A stretch of DNA of 49,665 bases from NCBI GenBank assembly GCA_020742515.1, contig DYWT01000165.1:1-49665 (forward strand), given 5' to 3'. This DNA comes from Sporosarcina psychrophila (GTDB lineage Bacteria > Bacillota > Bacilli > Bacillales_A > Planococcaceae). The stretch's first letter is position 1; each line of letters begins with the position of its first letter. Positions 1-7,764 of the stretch are shown one piece after another. The translations under genes and the position numbers were made by a program. The notes beneath the pieces were generated by a model. The model saw only the letters and a program-made list of their open reading frames with translations. It was not told the DNA's origin and made no database searches.

Positions 1-109
1 ACACTTAGATATATTTTACTATTTTATAATAAGTATTGCTACATTAAGCCTTTTAATTTATTGTTGGCGAAATTAATAATGTTGCAGCATTAGGAATAGA
101 CGATGATAA

Positions 110-313
110 TATAGAATTTTATTGTTACCGCCTAATAGCGTACCTATAATCGCGCATAACCATCCGAGCGGTAACCCTTCACCGTCTCCTGAAGATATTG
201 AAGTAACCAAGAGACTTATAGAAGCTGGTTCAATTATGGGGATTGAAGTCCTCGATCATGTTATCATCGGCGACCATCAATTTTTAAGTTTAAAAGAGAA
301 GGGATATATGTGA
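110..313 (+). pseudogene. radC: radC remnant (C-terminal MPN/JAB domain only)
   Basis: The translation carries the RadC signature [12 protein letters not shown] followed by [13 protein letters not shown] and [21 protein letters not shown], which is the end of the MPN (JAB1-like) metal-binding domain. An in-frame TAA at 107-109 cuts the frame only a few codons before the HNHPSG motif, and nothing upstream in any frame looks like the N-terminal helix-hairpin-helix half. Full RadC proteins are about 220-230 residues, so some 75% is missing. Its position directly before mreB is where Bacillales normally carry radC, so this is a decayed native copy rather than an extra one. The AT-rich bases 1-107 resemble no radC sequence and may be the edge of an insertion or deletion. 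A short TTG-initiated product (122-313) cannot be excluded but would lack most of the domain. Confidence 0.75.
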
Positions 314-459
314 CTTTATTCTGAAATAATCCTTCGAATGGCATGAAAAATGAATCAGGGTATATGTGACACTGTGAATTTGTTCTCCTTTCCGTTATAC
401 TATGGTGTATGATTTCATGAATGCCGTAATTAACGGTTAAGGAGAAAGGAAGAACACAA

Positions 460-1476
460 TTGTTTGGATTTGGATCAAGAGATGTCGGGATTGACCTCGG
501 CACAGCAAATACATTAGTTTTCATTAAAGGAAAAGGCATTGTCCTCAGAGAGCCTTCAGTAGTAGCGAAAAATACACATACGGGTGAAATTGTTGCAGTC
601 GGTAGCGCTGCGAGAAATATGATTGGTCGTACACCTGGATCTATAGTGGCGACACGCCCAATGAAAGACGGAGTCATTGCTGATTTTGAAATTACAACAG
701 CTATGATTGAGCATTACATGAAAGAAGCGACAAAAGCGTCAGGCGGAGCGTGGAAAAAGCCGAACGTCTTGATTTGTGTACCTTATGGAATTACTTCAGT
801 TGAACAGCGCGCGGTTATTGATGCTTCACGTCAAGCTGGAGCAAAGGAAGCATTTACAATCGAAGAACCGTTTGCGGCTGCAATCGGAGCAAATCTACCT
901 GTTTGGGAACCTACTGGCAGTATGGTCGTCGATATTGGTGGCGGAACGACAGAAGTCGCAGTCATTTCACTTGGAGGAATCGTAACAAGTGAATCCATCC
1001 GTGTCGGCGGTGACACGATGGATGGCGCGATTATTAGCTATATCCGTAAAATGTACAACTTGACTATCGGTGAACGAACGGCGGAAGCTATTAAAATTGA
1101 AATAGGTTCTGCCAAAGTAATTGGCAAGACGGAGAAGATGGAAATCCGTGGGCGCGATCTTCTAACTGGCCTGCCGAAAACAATTGAAATCTCTTCAGAT
1201 GAAATAGCAGAAGCATTGCGGGAATCGATTTCACAAATCATTGATGGCGTGAAAAAGACGCTTGAAACAACACCTCCGGAATTATCATCGGATGTAATGG
1301 AACGAGGAATTGTTCTAACAGGTGGTGGTGCGTTGCTTCAGAATCTTGATAAAGTCATTTCCGATGAAACACAAATGCCTGTTTTCATAGCAGAAGATCC
1401 ACTAGATTGTGTTGCTATCGGTACTGGTAAAGCATTAGATAATTTTGAACTGATTAAAAAAATGCAAGGTAGATAA
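460..1476 (+). CDS. mreB: Rod shape-determining protein MreB
   Basis: This is a bacterial actin homologue that polymerises under the membrane and guides the elongation machinery (MreC/MreD, RodA, PBP2). The 338-residue length is normal. The actin-fold nucleotide motifs are present: phosphate-1 loop [11 protein letters not shown] near the N-terminus, phosphate-2 loop [15 protein letters not shown] near residue 160, and adenosine motif [13 protein letters not shown] near residue 285. The start is TTG at 460, preceded by AAGGAGAAAGGA at 439-450; the product then begins MFGFGSRD, as in other Bacillales MreB proteins. It is the first intact gene of the mreBCD-minCD cluster. A possible -10 (TATACT, about 398-403) lies upstream, but the matching -35 is poor. 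Confidence 0.97.
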   Translation: MFGFGSRDVGIDLGTANTLVFIKGKGIVLREPSVVAKNTHTGEIVAVGSAARNMIGRTPGSIVATRPMKDGVIADFEITTAMIEHYMKEATKASGGAWKKPNVLICVPYGITSVEQRAVIDASRQAGAKEAFTIEEPFAAAIGANLPVWEPTGSMVVDIGGGTTEVAVISLGGIVTSESIRVGGDTMDGAIISYIRKMYNLTIGERTAEAIKIEIGSAKVIGKTEKMEIRGRDLLTGLPKTIEISSDEIAEALRESISQIIDGVKKTLETTPPELSSDVMERGIVLTGGGALLQNLDKVISDETQMPVFIAEDPLDCVAIGTGKALDNFELIKKMQGR

Positions 1477-1495
1477 GTGAGGGAGGATAAGGGCA

Positions 1496-2389
1496 ATGCC
1501 GCGATTTTTTTCAAATAAACGTTTGATATTACTGCTTGTGGGCGTTATCGTCCTTGTGGCTTTAATTTCATTCTCCCTCAAAGACCGGCAGAATGCCTCC
1601 CTTCCAGAACAAGTTGTGAAAGACGTCGTCGGCTTCGGGCAATCCCTTTTCTCGAAGCCGGCGCACTACATAACGAACGTCATTGGGAATATTGATGGGA
1701 TTTTGAATACATACGAAGAAAATAAACATTTAAAAGTTAGATTAAGTGAATACGCCTCTGGACAAGCCGAACTGGCGGATGTTAAAGCAGAAAACAAACG
1801 TCTACTTGAAATCATCGGCAAAGAGGATGATTTACGTGTGTACGAACCGTTACAAGCCACGGTCATCTCTCGTAACCCTGATCAGTGGGAAGAAAAAATC
1901 ATCATTGATAAAGGTAAAGTGCACGGTATCAAGGAAAATATGGCGGTCATTACAGCGAATGGTCTGATTGGGAAAATTGTACTTGTCAATAAATTCACTT
2001 CAACGGTGGAACTATTGTCGACCGAAAACCGTAATTTTCGTGTCGCTGCAGTCATTTCAGGTGGAGAAGCCTTCGGACTCATCGAAGGATACGACCGGAA
2101 ACGCAGCGAACTTATCATGAAGCGAATCGATTCAAGCTTTGAAGTTAAAGTGGGTCAAAAAGTTATTTCCTCAGGACTTGGCGGTATTTTTCCAAAAGGA
2201 ATTCTGATTGGAGAAGTAACAGAAGTATCGACAGACGACTATGGACTGACAAAGTTGGCCTATATCCGTCCAGCGGCAGATTTTTCGTTACTGGATCATG
2301 TCATCATTGCAAAGCGCTCATCGACTATTTATGATAAAGGGACAGACGGAGACAATACTTCAGAAACTGAGGGGGAGGATGGATCATGA
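1496..2389 (+). CDS. mreC: Cell shape protein MreC
   Basis: This is a bitopic membrane protein that links MreB to the extracellular wall-synthesis enzymes. The sequence shows one N-terminal membrane helix (about residues 9-27), a helical coiled-coil segment (about 65-110, rich in E, K and L heptads) and the two-lobed beta-barrel domain with the typical segment ATVISRNPDQWEEKIIIDKGK and a later GLIGKIV. The C-terminal tail is acidic and low-complexity. Length 297 is usual. A GGGAGGATAAGG ribosome-binding site precedes the ATG. Its stop overlaps the mreD start by four bases, which indicates translational coupling. Confidence 0.95.
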   Translation: MPRFFSNKRLILLLVGVIVLVALISFSLKDRQNASLPEQVVKDVVGFGQSLFSKPAHYITNVIGNIDGILNTYEENKHLKVRLSEYASGQAELADVKAENKRLLEIIGKEDDLRVYEPLQATVISRNPDQWEEKIIIDKGKVHGIKENMAVITANGLIGKIVLVNKFTSTVELLSTENRNFRVAAVISGGEAFGLIEGYDRKRSELIMKRIDSSFEVKVGQKVISSGLGGIFPKGILIGEVTEVSTDDYGLTKLAYIRPAADFSLLDHVIIAKRSSTIYDKGTDGDNTSETEGEDGS

Positions 2390-2910
2390 TCCGGTTCATC
2401 ATCCCTCTTATTGCCGTGTTATTGTTTTTCCTAGAGCCTGTGTTCAGTCTTTTTTCACCAATTGATATTGAGGGTAGTAGTTATACGCTTGTTCCGAGGT
2501 TTGTCATCGTGTACCTTATCTTTATAGCAGTCTATTACAGTCGCCAACGTGCAATCATTTACGGAATCGGCCTTGGACTCTTGTATGATATGTTTCATAT
2601 TGATATTATTGGATTATATGCATTTCTCTATCCCTTGATCTGCTTTATTGCAACCTTAATTATTCGCCAAGTTCATCGCCATATTGTCACGGTGATGTTC
2701 CTAGCGCTGATCCTGATTAGTGTGCTAGAAGTATTATCATACTTTTTCGCCAGCCTTGTTTCATTGACATCAATTGGACTCGATGAATTTATCACAGGCA
2801 GGCTGATACCAACGATAATTGCCAATTCTATTTTTGTTGGTATGTTCGGTTGGTTTTTCAAAACTCTTATTTATAAAAGAGTAGTAGAGCGACAAAGCGA
2901 AACTTTGTAA
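2386..2910 (+). CDS. mreD: Rod shape-determining protein MreD
   Basis: This small polytopic membrane protein (174 residues, about five or six hydrophobic segments) is the third subunit of the MreBCD complex. Primary sequence conservation in MreD is low; the call rests on the hydrophobic profile, the LLYDMFHIDIIGLYAF segment typical of the family, and position between mreC (ATGA overlap) and minC. No signs of truncation. Confidence 0.92.
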   Translation: MIRFIIPLIAVLLFFLEPVFSLFSPIDIEGSSYTLVPRFVIVYLIFIAVYYSRQRAIIYGIGLGLLYDMFHIDIIGLYAFLYPLICFIATLIIRQVHRHIVTVMFLALILISVLEVLSYFFASLVSLTSIGLDEFITGRLIPTIIANSIFVGMFGWFFKTLIYKRVVERQSETL

Positions 2911-2932
2911 AAGAAAATGCGGGGTGACGCAA

Positions 2933-3604
2933 ATGACGAAACAGCAATATGTAACGATAAAAGGGACGAAGGATGGTCTTGTTCTTCGTCTTGACGACAA
3001 ATGCGCCTATTCGGACATGGTTGCCGAACTCCGCAGAAAAGTGGAGGAAGACGGCTTGGAAGGGCTTGCCGAAGTGCAGGTTCATACGGGCAGCCGCTAT
3101 TGTAATGAAGAAGAATTGCGGGAAATTATGAATACGATTCATGATTCACCGAATTTGCGTGTATCAAAAATCCAAAGTGATGTTATCACAATGGAAGAAT
3201 GTAATAGAAAAGTGCTTGAAAATCAATCCGAAACCTATGTCGGCATCGTTCGATCAGGTCAGGTAGTAAAGGCGGAAGGGGATCTTGTAGTCGTTGGTGA
3301 TGTGAATCCCAATGGCCGGGTTGTCGCTGCCGGCAGCATTTATATACTTGGTAGGCTGAAAGGGATTGCTCACGCAGGCTCGAATGGCAATACGAAGGCT
3401 GTCATCGCTGCGTCATGGCTTGAAGCAACACATCTCATAATCGCGGACAAAATGGAAACGATGACGGATGAGTTGACGATTTTGTCGGAACAGCCTGAAA
3501 TGGAATGTGCTTATTTGCACCCCAATGGTTTCATCGCCATCAATCGTCTGCAGGAACTCCGGATTCTTCGGCCTGGCCTGTCATCATTTAAAGGAGGAAG
3601 CTAG
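2933..3604 (+). CDS. minC: Septum site-determining protein MinC
   Basis: MinC inhibits FtsZ polymerisation and, with MinD, blocks division near the poles. The C-terminal beta-helix domain is clear: GDVNPNGRVVAAGSIYILG followed by LKGIAHAG. The N-terminal FtsZ-antagonist domain precedes it. I prefer the ATG at 2933 (223 aa), which sits six bases after GGGGTGA; a GTG at 2924 lies inside that ribosome-binding site and would add only three residues. The stop codon at 3602-3604 almost abuts minD. Confidence 0.95.
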   Translation: MTKQQYVTIKGTKDGLVLRLDDKCAYSDMVAELRRKVEEDGLEGLAEVQVHTGSRYCNEEELREIMNTIHDSPNLRVSKIQSDVITMEECNRKVLENQSETYVGIVRSGQVVKAEGDLVVVGDVNPNGRVVAAGSIYILGRLKGIAHAGSNGNTKAVIAASWLEATHLIIADKMETMTDELTILSEQPEMECAYLHPNGFIAINRLQELRILRPGLSSFKGGS

Positions 3605-3605
3605 T

Positions 3606-4403
3606 GTGGGAGAAGCAATTGTAATAACATCTGGTAAAGGTGGAGTCGGCAAAACGACGACATCCGCAAATCTTGGGACCGCATTGGCTCTCCAGGGTAA
3701 AAAAGTGTGTCTTATTGATACCGATATCGGTCTCCGCAACCTCGACGTCATTCTCGGCCTTGAAAACCGTATCATCTACGATTTGGTGGATGTCATTGAA
3801 GGTCGCTGTAAAGTTCAACAAGCGCTTGTTAAAGATAAACGATTTGAGAATGGACTCTTTTTACTGCCGGCTGCTCAAACTACTGACAAAAACGCAATTA
3901 ATCCTGAACAGATGAAAACATTGATTACCGAATTGAAAAGGGATTATGACTATATATTGATAGATTGTCCTGCTGGTATTGAACAAGGTTTCAAAAATGC
4001 CATTGCTGGTGCGGATCGTGCTATTGTTGTCACAACACCTGAAATTTCGGCAGTTCGTGACGCGGACCGGATTATCGGACTGCTCGAACAGGAAGAAATT
4101 GATCCGCCGAAACTAATTATCAACCGTATTAAGCGGCACCTCATGAATAACGGAGATGCACTTGACGTCAACGATATTACGACACACTTGTCAATTGACT
4201 TGCTCGGCATCATCCTCGACGACGAGAATGTTATTACCTCATCGAACAAAGGGGAACCCGTCGTCATGGATCCATCGAACCCTGCGGCGATCGGTTACCG
4301 AAACATTGCACGCCGTATCCTCGGCGAATCAGTTCCGCTCATGTCACTCGACACGGGCAAACCAGGATTCTTCGGTAAACTTAAATCAATATTTGTGAAA
4401 TAA
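3606..4403 (+). CDS. minD: Septum site-determining ATPase MinD
   Basis: MinD is a ParA/MinD-family ATPase that recruits MinC to the membrane. The deviant Walker A motif GKGGVGKTTTSANLG (two lysines, about residues 11 and 16), Walker B DYILIDCPAG and the C-terminal amphipathic membrane-targeting helix FFGKLKSIFVK are all visible. The start is the GTG at 3606, placed after AAAGGAGG inside the end of minC; the longer open frame upstream (from 3507) only overlaps minC and has no ribosome-binding site. Length 265 matches the family. Confidence 0.97.
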   Translation: MGEAIVITSGKGGVGKTTTSANLGTALALQGKKVCLIDTDIGLRNLDVILGLENRIIYDLVDVIEGRCKVQQALVKDKRFENGLFLLPAAQTTDKNAINPEQMKTLITELKRDYDYILIDCPAGIEQGFKNAIAGADRAIVVTTPEISAVRDADRIIGLLEQEEIDPPKLIINRIKRHLMNNGDALDVNDITTHLSIDLLGIILDDENVITSSNKGEPVVMDPSNPAAIGYRNIARRILGESVPLMSLDTGKPGFFGKLKSIFVK

Positions 4404-4410
4404 CCCTACG

Positions 4411-4445
4411 ACCCTCGACACAAGTTTTTTGTGCCGAGGGTTTTA
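4411..4445 (+). terminator. Terminator after minD
   Basis: A GC-rich stem CCCTCG...CGAGGG with ACACAA/TTGTG extension and a T-rich tail follows the minD stop. It closes the mreBCD-minCD unit. Confidence 0.85.
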
Positions 4446-4489
4446 TTGAAGTATACGTGTATAACTGGTATATCGTGGAGCTGAGGAGT

Positions 4490-4583
4490 TAAAATTAGAA
4501 TTAGGAAGTTGCAATATGTGCGTCAAGATCTCTATGCTTTTTCGAAGTTCACGCAGTAACCGAACCTTTTTAATCTAATTTTA
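4490..4583. repeat. 94-bp imperfect palindrome between minD and spoIVFA
   Basis: The ends TAAAATTAGA (4490-4499) and TCTAATTTTA (4574-4583) are perfect inverted repeats, and an inner pair TGCGT/ACGCA continues the pairing. No coding potential is seen. It could be a small non-autonomous mobile repeat or a folded RNA/DNA structure. Its size is close to that of the 90-bp repeats elsewhere in this window, but the end sequences differ. Confidence 0.45.
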
Positions 4584-4605
4584 TAAAATCTAGACCAACG
4601 CCCAT

Positions 4606-4633
4606 AATATTCCCGCTGCATCCGTCATATACT
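4606..4633 (+). promoter_or_regulatory. Candidate SigE promoter of spoIVFA-spoIVFB
   Basis: A -35-like AATATT (4606-4611) and a -10-like CATATACT (4626-4633) are separated by 14 bases, the spacing preferred by mother-cell SigE (consensus roughly ATATT and CATACANT). SigE control of spoIVF is established in B. subtilis; the match here is my reading. Confidence 0.5.
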
Positions 4634-4657
4634 AAAAAAAACGGGTGGTGTGACCGG

Positions 4658-5209
4658 TTGAAGTGGAAAACAAAGTGGATAGTAGCAATTGTGTTGACAC
4701 TCGGAGTGATTGGCGTAGCGAAGCTAGAGGATGCAGGTGTAATTCGAGAGCCTGTTACGCAGTATGTCACTTCCGGGAAGGACTTTATGGTGATGAAAAA
4801 ATGGGTGGCAACGATGATTAAAGATCCCGGAGCCGACAAAGTTGCTGTTATGGCAGATCCACATCAGGAAGATCCCTTTTCAGCGTATGAATCAATGCAG
4901 CCATATAAAGAAGGCGTGATTGTATCTTATACGCAACCATTGCCAATTGATGCGCAAGAGAATGGGCTCGTCATTTTTACAGGTTTCACCCGCGAATCAG
5001 GGAAGACCATCACGGTATTATATGATAGCGGGGATGAAGTGACGTATGGGTACGTTGGAACAGTTTACAAACTGCCGTATACTGCCGTGAAAAAAGGGGA
5101 CACGCTGGCACTCATGGATGAGGGGGCAATCTATCTAAAGGTGAAGCAAGACGGGGTGAAGATGGATGCCTCGCTGTTGCCTACCTATCTATCGGGCGGG
5201 GAACAATGA
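4658..5209 (+). CDS. spoIVFA: SpoIVFA-like stage IV sporulation protein (degenerate M23)
   Basis: In B. subtilis SpoIVFA holds the SpoIVFB protease in an inhibited complex in the outer forespore membrane until SpoIVB cleaves it. This 183-residue protein has one membrane helix near the N-terminus (about residues 5-22) and an extracytoplasmic domain ending in a degenerate M23/LytM-like fold (GKTITVLYDSGDEVTYGYVG, then VKKGDTLALM and GAIYLKVKQDG). The zinc-binding HxH of active M23 peptidases is absent, as in other SpoIVFA proteins. It is shorter than B. subtilis SpoIVFA (about 264 aa), mainly because the N-terminal cytoplasmic part is missing. The start is TTG at 4658, after GGGTGGTG. It overlaps spoIVFB by four bases, which is the strongest support for the name. 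Confidence 0.8.
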   Translation: MKWKTKWIVAIVLTLGVIGVAKLEDAGVIREPVTQYVTSGKDFMVMKKWVATMIKDPGADKVAVMADPHQEDPFSAYESMQPYKEGVIVSYTQPLPIDAQENGLVIFTGFTRESGKTITVLYDSGDEVTYGYVGTVYKLPYTAVKKGDTLALMDEGAIYLKVKQDGVKMDASLLPTYLSGGEQ

Positions 5210-5817
5210 AATTTAGGCTTCATCCTGTTCTCTTGCCACTTTTTTTGTTTCTAATTGTTACGGGGAGTATTTCGATGTATGCACTTATTTTTATTTCGCT
5301 TCTTATCCATGAGGCAGGTCATCTTATTACGGCATATCTTACCGGAATGCGCATACGATCTTGCACGATTATGCCGTATGGGGGAGAAATTGTTATATGG
5401 AATCGTCATCAAGCACCGAAAAAAGATCGTTTTCTAGTTGCGCTGGGAGGGCCAGTGGCGACACTTCTTGTACTTTTGATTGCGACGCTGGTATCCTTCC
5501 CGGGTGACGACCAAGTCATCCGGATTCAAGTCGCATTGTTAATCCTTAACCTACTGCCCATTCTTCCGCTCGATGGTGGACAGGCCATTTGTGCGCTACT
5601 CGAGACGGAGGATTCGATTTATCGTACACGATCGCTTTTTTTACTCCATTCCATCTTGTTTTTATCCGCGGGAATTATCCTGTTATCATCTGGTTTACCC
5701 AACACTTTGCCCTACATTCTTCTAGCGGTTTTCCTTCTGCTTCAAAACATATCCGCCTTTCGATTTCGAAAATATGAAAAAGCATTTGCAGAAAGAAAAT
5801 TAAATAGATTGACGTAA
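5206..5817 (+). CDS. spoIVFB: SpoIVFB site-2 protease (pro-SigK processing), short form
   Basis: This is an intramembrane zinc metalloprotease that releases active SigK in the mother cell. The catalytic motif HEAGH (residues 35-39) and the third zinc ligand in LPLDGGQ (D123) are present within hydrophobic segments. The protein is only 203 residues; B. subtilis SpoIVFB is about 288 and carries a cytoplasmic C-terminal CBS domain that binds ATP and pro-SigK. Here the protein stops just after the last membrane helix, with a short basic tail (FRFRKYEKAFAERKLNRLT), so the CBS domain is absent. No downstream frame resumes it: the next bases hold the rplU promoter and leader. Confidence 0.88.
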   Translation: MKFRLHPVLLPLFLFLIVTGSISMYALIFISLLIHEAGHLITAYLTGMRIRSCTIMPYGGEIVIWNRHQAPKKDRFLVALGGPVATLLVLLIATLVSFPGDDQVIRIQVALLILNLLPILPLDGGQAICALLETEDSIYRTRSLFLLHSILFLSAGIILLSSGLPNTLPYILLAVFLLLQNISAFRFRKYEKAFAERKLNRLT

Positions 5818-5837
5818 CTAAATATACGTGGTAATAT
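5809..5837 (+). promoter_or_regulatory. SigA promoter of rplU operon
   Basis: TTGACG (5809-5814) and TAATAT (5832-5837) are separated by 17 bases. The -35 box overlaps the end of spoIVFB. Confidence 0.65.
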
Positions 5838-5842
5838 TCAAC

Positions 5843-5947
5843 TGTTAATGTTTGTAGCACCCGTGCTACAACCGCACTGATAAGGTACAAGTATCCGTAC
5901 GGATCACCTTGGAAGGCGAGTCTGTATTTATAAGAGGAGGTGCAAGT
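5843..5947 (+). ncRNA. L21 leader (ribosomal protein autoregulatory leader)
   Basis: The roughly 105-base untranslated leader of rplU contains a tight GTAGCA-CCCG-TGCTAC hairpin (5854-5869) and further pairable segments. Firmicutes carry a conserved structured leader at this place, thought to mediate feedback by the operon's ribosomal proteins. Identification rests on position and the hairpin, not on a covariance-model match. Confidence 0.6.
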
Positions 5948-6256
5948 ATGTACGCAATTATTCAAACTGGTGGAAAACAGATCAAAGTTGAAAAAGGCCA
6001 GGAAATCTACATTGAAAAAGTAGCTGGTGAAGCTGACGAAGTCGTCACTTTCGACAAAGTTCTATTCGTAGGTGGAGAAGACGTGAAAGTAGGCGTTCCA
6101 TTCGTGGAAGGTGCTACAGTAACAGGAACTGTTGTTAAACAGGGCCGTGCTAAAAAAATCACAGTTTTCAAATACAAGCCGAAAAAGAACTACCACAAAA
6201 AACAAGGTCATCGTCAGCCATACACGAAAATCGTCATTGACGGTATCAACCTGTAA
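5948..6256 (+). CDS. rplU: 50S ribosomal protein L21
   Basis: The protein is 102 residues, begins [11 protein letters not shown] and ends with the basic RNA-binding segment [17 protein letters not shown], both typical of bL21. The ATG at 5948 follows AAGAGGAGG; the longer upstream frame from 5909 lies in the leader and is not used. It is followed seven bases later by prp and then rpmA. Confidence 0.98.
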   Translation: MYAIIQTGGKQIKVEKGQEIYIEKVAGEADEVVTFDKVLFVGGEDVKVGVPFVEGATVTGTVVKQGRAKKITVFKYKPKKNYHKKQGHRQPYTKIVIDGINL

Positions 6257-6262
6257 GCCGGC

Positions 6263-6589
6263 ATGATCAAAATCATCATCAAGAAGCAAACTTCCGGTCG
6301 GGTCAACTCTTTTGAGATGACGGGCCACGCCGATTTCGCGGAACATGGAAAAGACTTAGTCTGTGCAGGTGCATCTGCAGTATCATTTGGTGCTGTCAAT
6401 GCCATCATCGCATTAACGGGCAAGACACCTGAGATTCAACAAGGATCTGACGGTGGTTACTTGAAAGTTAGTTTTCCGGAAACCGAAGAAAACGATCACG
6501 ATACACAGTTGATTGTGAAGGCGATGATTGTTTCATTGCAGACGATTGAAAATGATTATGGGCAACATATAAAAATTATCCTTAAATAG
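6263..6589 (+). CDS. prp: Ribosomal-processing cysteine protease Prp
   Basis: Prp cleaves the N-terminal extension of ribosomal protein L27, an essential step in Firmicutes. The catalytic pair is in the expected place: H22 in TGHADFAEHG and C34 in LVCAGASAVSFGA. Length 108 is normal. Its place between rplU and rpmA (its substrate) is the conserved arrangement. There is no good ribosome-binding site before ATG 6263, so translation may be coupled to rplU, seven bases upstream. Confidence 0.95.
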   Translation: MIKIIIKKQTSGRVNSFEMTGHADFAEHGKDLVCAGASAVSFGAVNAIIALTGKTPEIQQGSDGGYLKVSFPETEENDHDTQLIVKAMIVSLQTIENDYGQHIKIILK

Positions 6590-6604
6590 TAGGAGGTGGC
6601 ATAC

Positions 6605-6895
6605 ATGCTACGTTTAGATCTCCAGTTTTTCGCATCGAAAAAAGGGGTAGGTTCTACAAGGAACGGTCGTGACTCTCACTCGAAACGTCTTGGCGCAAAA
6701 CGCGCGGACGGACAGTTTGTTACTGGCGGCTCAATCCTTTATCGTCAGCGCGGAACGAAAATTCACCCAGGTGAAAACGTCGGTCTCGGTGGTGACGATA
6801 CTCTTTTTGCAAAAGTTGACGGCGTCGTTCGTTTCGAACGTTTTGGTCGTGACAAAAAGAAAGTTAGCGTATACCCTGAAGTTCAGGAAGCATAA
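6605..6895 (+). CDS. rpmA: 50S ribosomal protein L27 (with Prp-cleaved N-terminal extension)
   Basis: The 96-residue bL27 starts MLRLDLQFF, followed by [15 protein letters not shown]. Prp is known to cut after the LQFF segment, exposing the N-terminus that reaches the peptidyl-transferase centre. The ATG at 6605 lies behind AGGAGGTGG; an in-frame GTG at 6596 is part of that ribosome-binding site. A terminator follows. Confidence 0.98.
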   Translation: MLRLDLQFFASKKGVGSTRNGRDSHSKRLGAKRADGQFVTGGSILYRQRGTKIHPGENVGLGGDDTLFAKVDGVVRFERFGRDKKKVSVYPEVQEA

Positions 6896-6910
6896 TATAC
6901 GTAAGACAGA

Positions 6911-6949
6911 AAGGACTGCATACGAATGTGCAGTCCTTTTTTCTTTTTT
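6911..6949 (+). terminator. Terminator after rpmA
   Basis: AAGGACTGCA and TGCAGTCCTT flank a short loop and are followed by a run of T residues. Confidence 0.92.
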
Positions 6950-7193
6950 AAACATCTAAAGAGGTCATGTCTTTCTTCGCCTTTCAAAAAATCTCACATT
7001 GTGGATAAGTTATCACTAAGAGAACTCACGTATAGACCCCAAGCGCCTGCCCCCTCGAGCCGTTTTAGTGGTGAAAGATTAGATCTCAACTTTTCTACTT
7101 GCTACAGGACGCGGCAATCTTAAGTTGCGTTCCTTCAGATAGGCGACCTGCGCTTTCTTTATTTTCCTCTAATAGCGAAGAAAGGCATATAGA

Positions 7194-7202
7194 TGCTATA
7201 CT
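7194..7202 (+). promoter_or_regulatory. Extended -10 promoter of spo0B-obg
   Basis: TGCTATACT fits an extended -10 (TGnTATAAT-like). No convincing -35 lies 16-18 bases upstream. The rest of the gap 6950-7228 holds no gene that I can recognise, only a diverged copy of a sequence also found near 46247 (see findings). Confidence 0.4.
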
Positions 7203-7234
7203 GTATACATGAAAATTGTTGGCGGTGAATGGGA

Positions 7235-7753
7235 ATGGGGAACAATAAACTTACTACAGCAGAAGCGCTGAAATTTGCAAGACATGATTTTTTAAATGAG
7301 CTTCAATTAGTCTTGCTTTACATCGATCTCGATAAACTACCGGAAGCTAAACAAAAGATTTTGGATACGACTAATCGTATGCGCGAAATAGCAATGTTAG
7401 AAAGGCTGGGACTTCTGGCTGTCGAGACATGGCTTACTACGTTTGACTGGCTTTATAGCGCATTTTCGAAAACGATGACATGCACGATTACGTCTGGAAT
7501 CAGAGAAGCCGATGATACGGAAGTGGTAACTTATTTAGAGCGTTTGTTCAGTGAAGCGGAAAAAACACTTGATCCGACCTCCGAATATGAGACACAAATC
7601 GACGTACAGGCATCAGCCACAAGCTGGTCGATTACAATTACTGTGCATGGTCAGATGGAAAATAGACTTCCGGCACCAGAAGCAACTGGAAACTATATGA
7701 TCAAAGAGACAATTTCACAAAATCAATGGACGTTCACAATCAGTGGACGATAG
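7235..7753 (+). CDS. spo0B: Sporulation initiation phosphotransferase Spo0B
   Basis: Spo0B moves phosphate from Spo0F~P to Spo0A in the sporulation phosphorelay. The phosphorylated histidine lies in ARHDFLNELQLVLLYIDL, near residue 17, in the helical hairpin used for dimerisation; the C-terminal half is a degenerate kinase-like fold. At 172 residues it is a little shorter than B. subtilis Spo0B (192). ATG 7229 is possible, but GGCGGTG is better spaced for the ATG at 7235. It is followed 11 bases later by obg, the conserved pair. Confidence 0.88.
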   Translation: MGNNKLTTAEALKFARHDFLNELQLVLLYIDLDKLPEAKQKILDTTNRMREIAMLERLGLLAVETWLTTFDWLYSAFSKTMTCTITSGIREADDTEVVTYLERLFSEAEKTLDPTSEYETQIDVQASATSWSITITVHGQMENRLPAPEATGNYMIKETISQNQWTFTISGR

Positions 7754-7764
7754 GAGGAAAATAG

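Noticed and set aside
264..677. Reverse-strand open frame over the mreB promoter and 5' end
   Set aside because: It is antisense to a strongly conserved gene and shows no recognisable protein.
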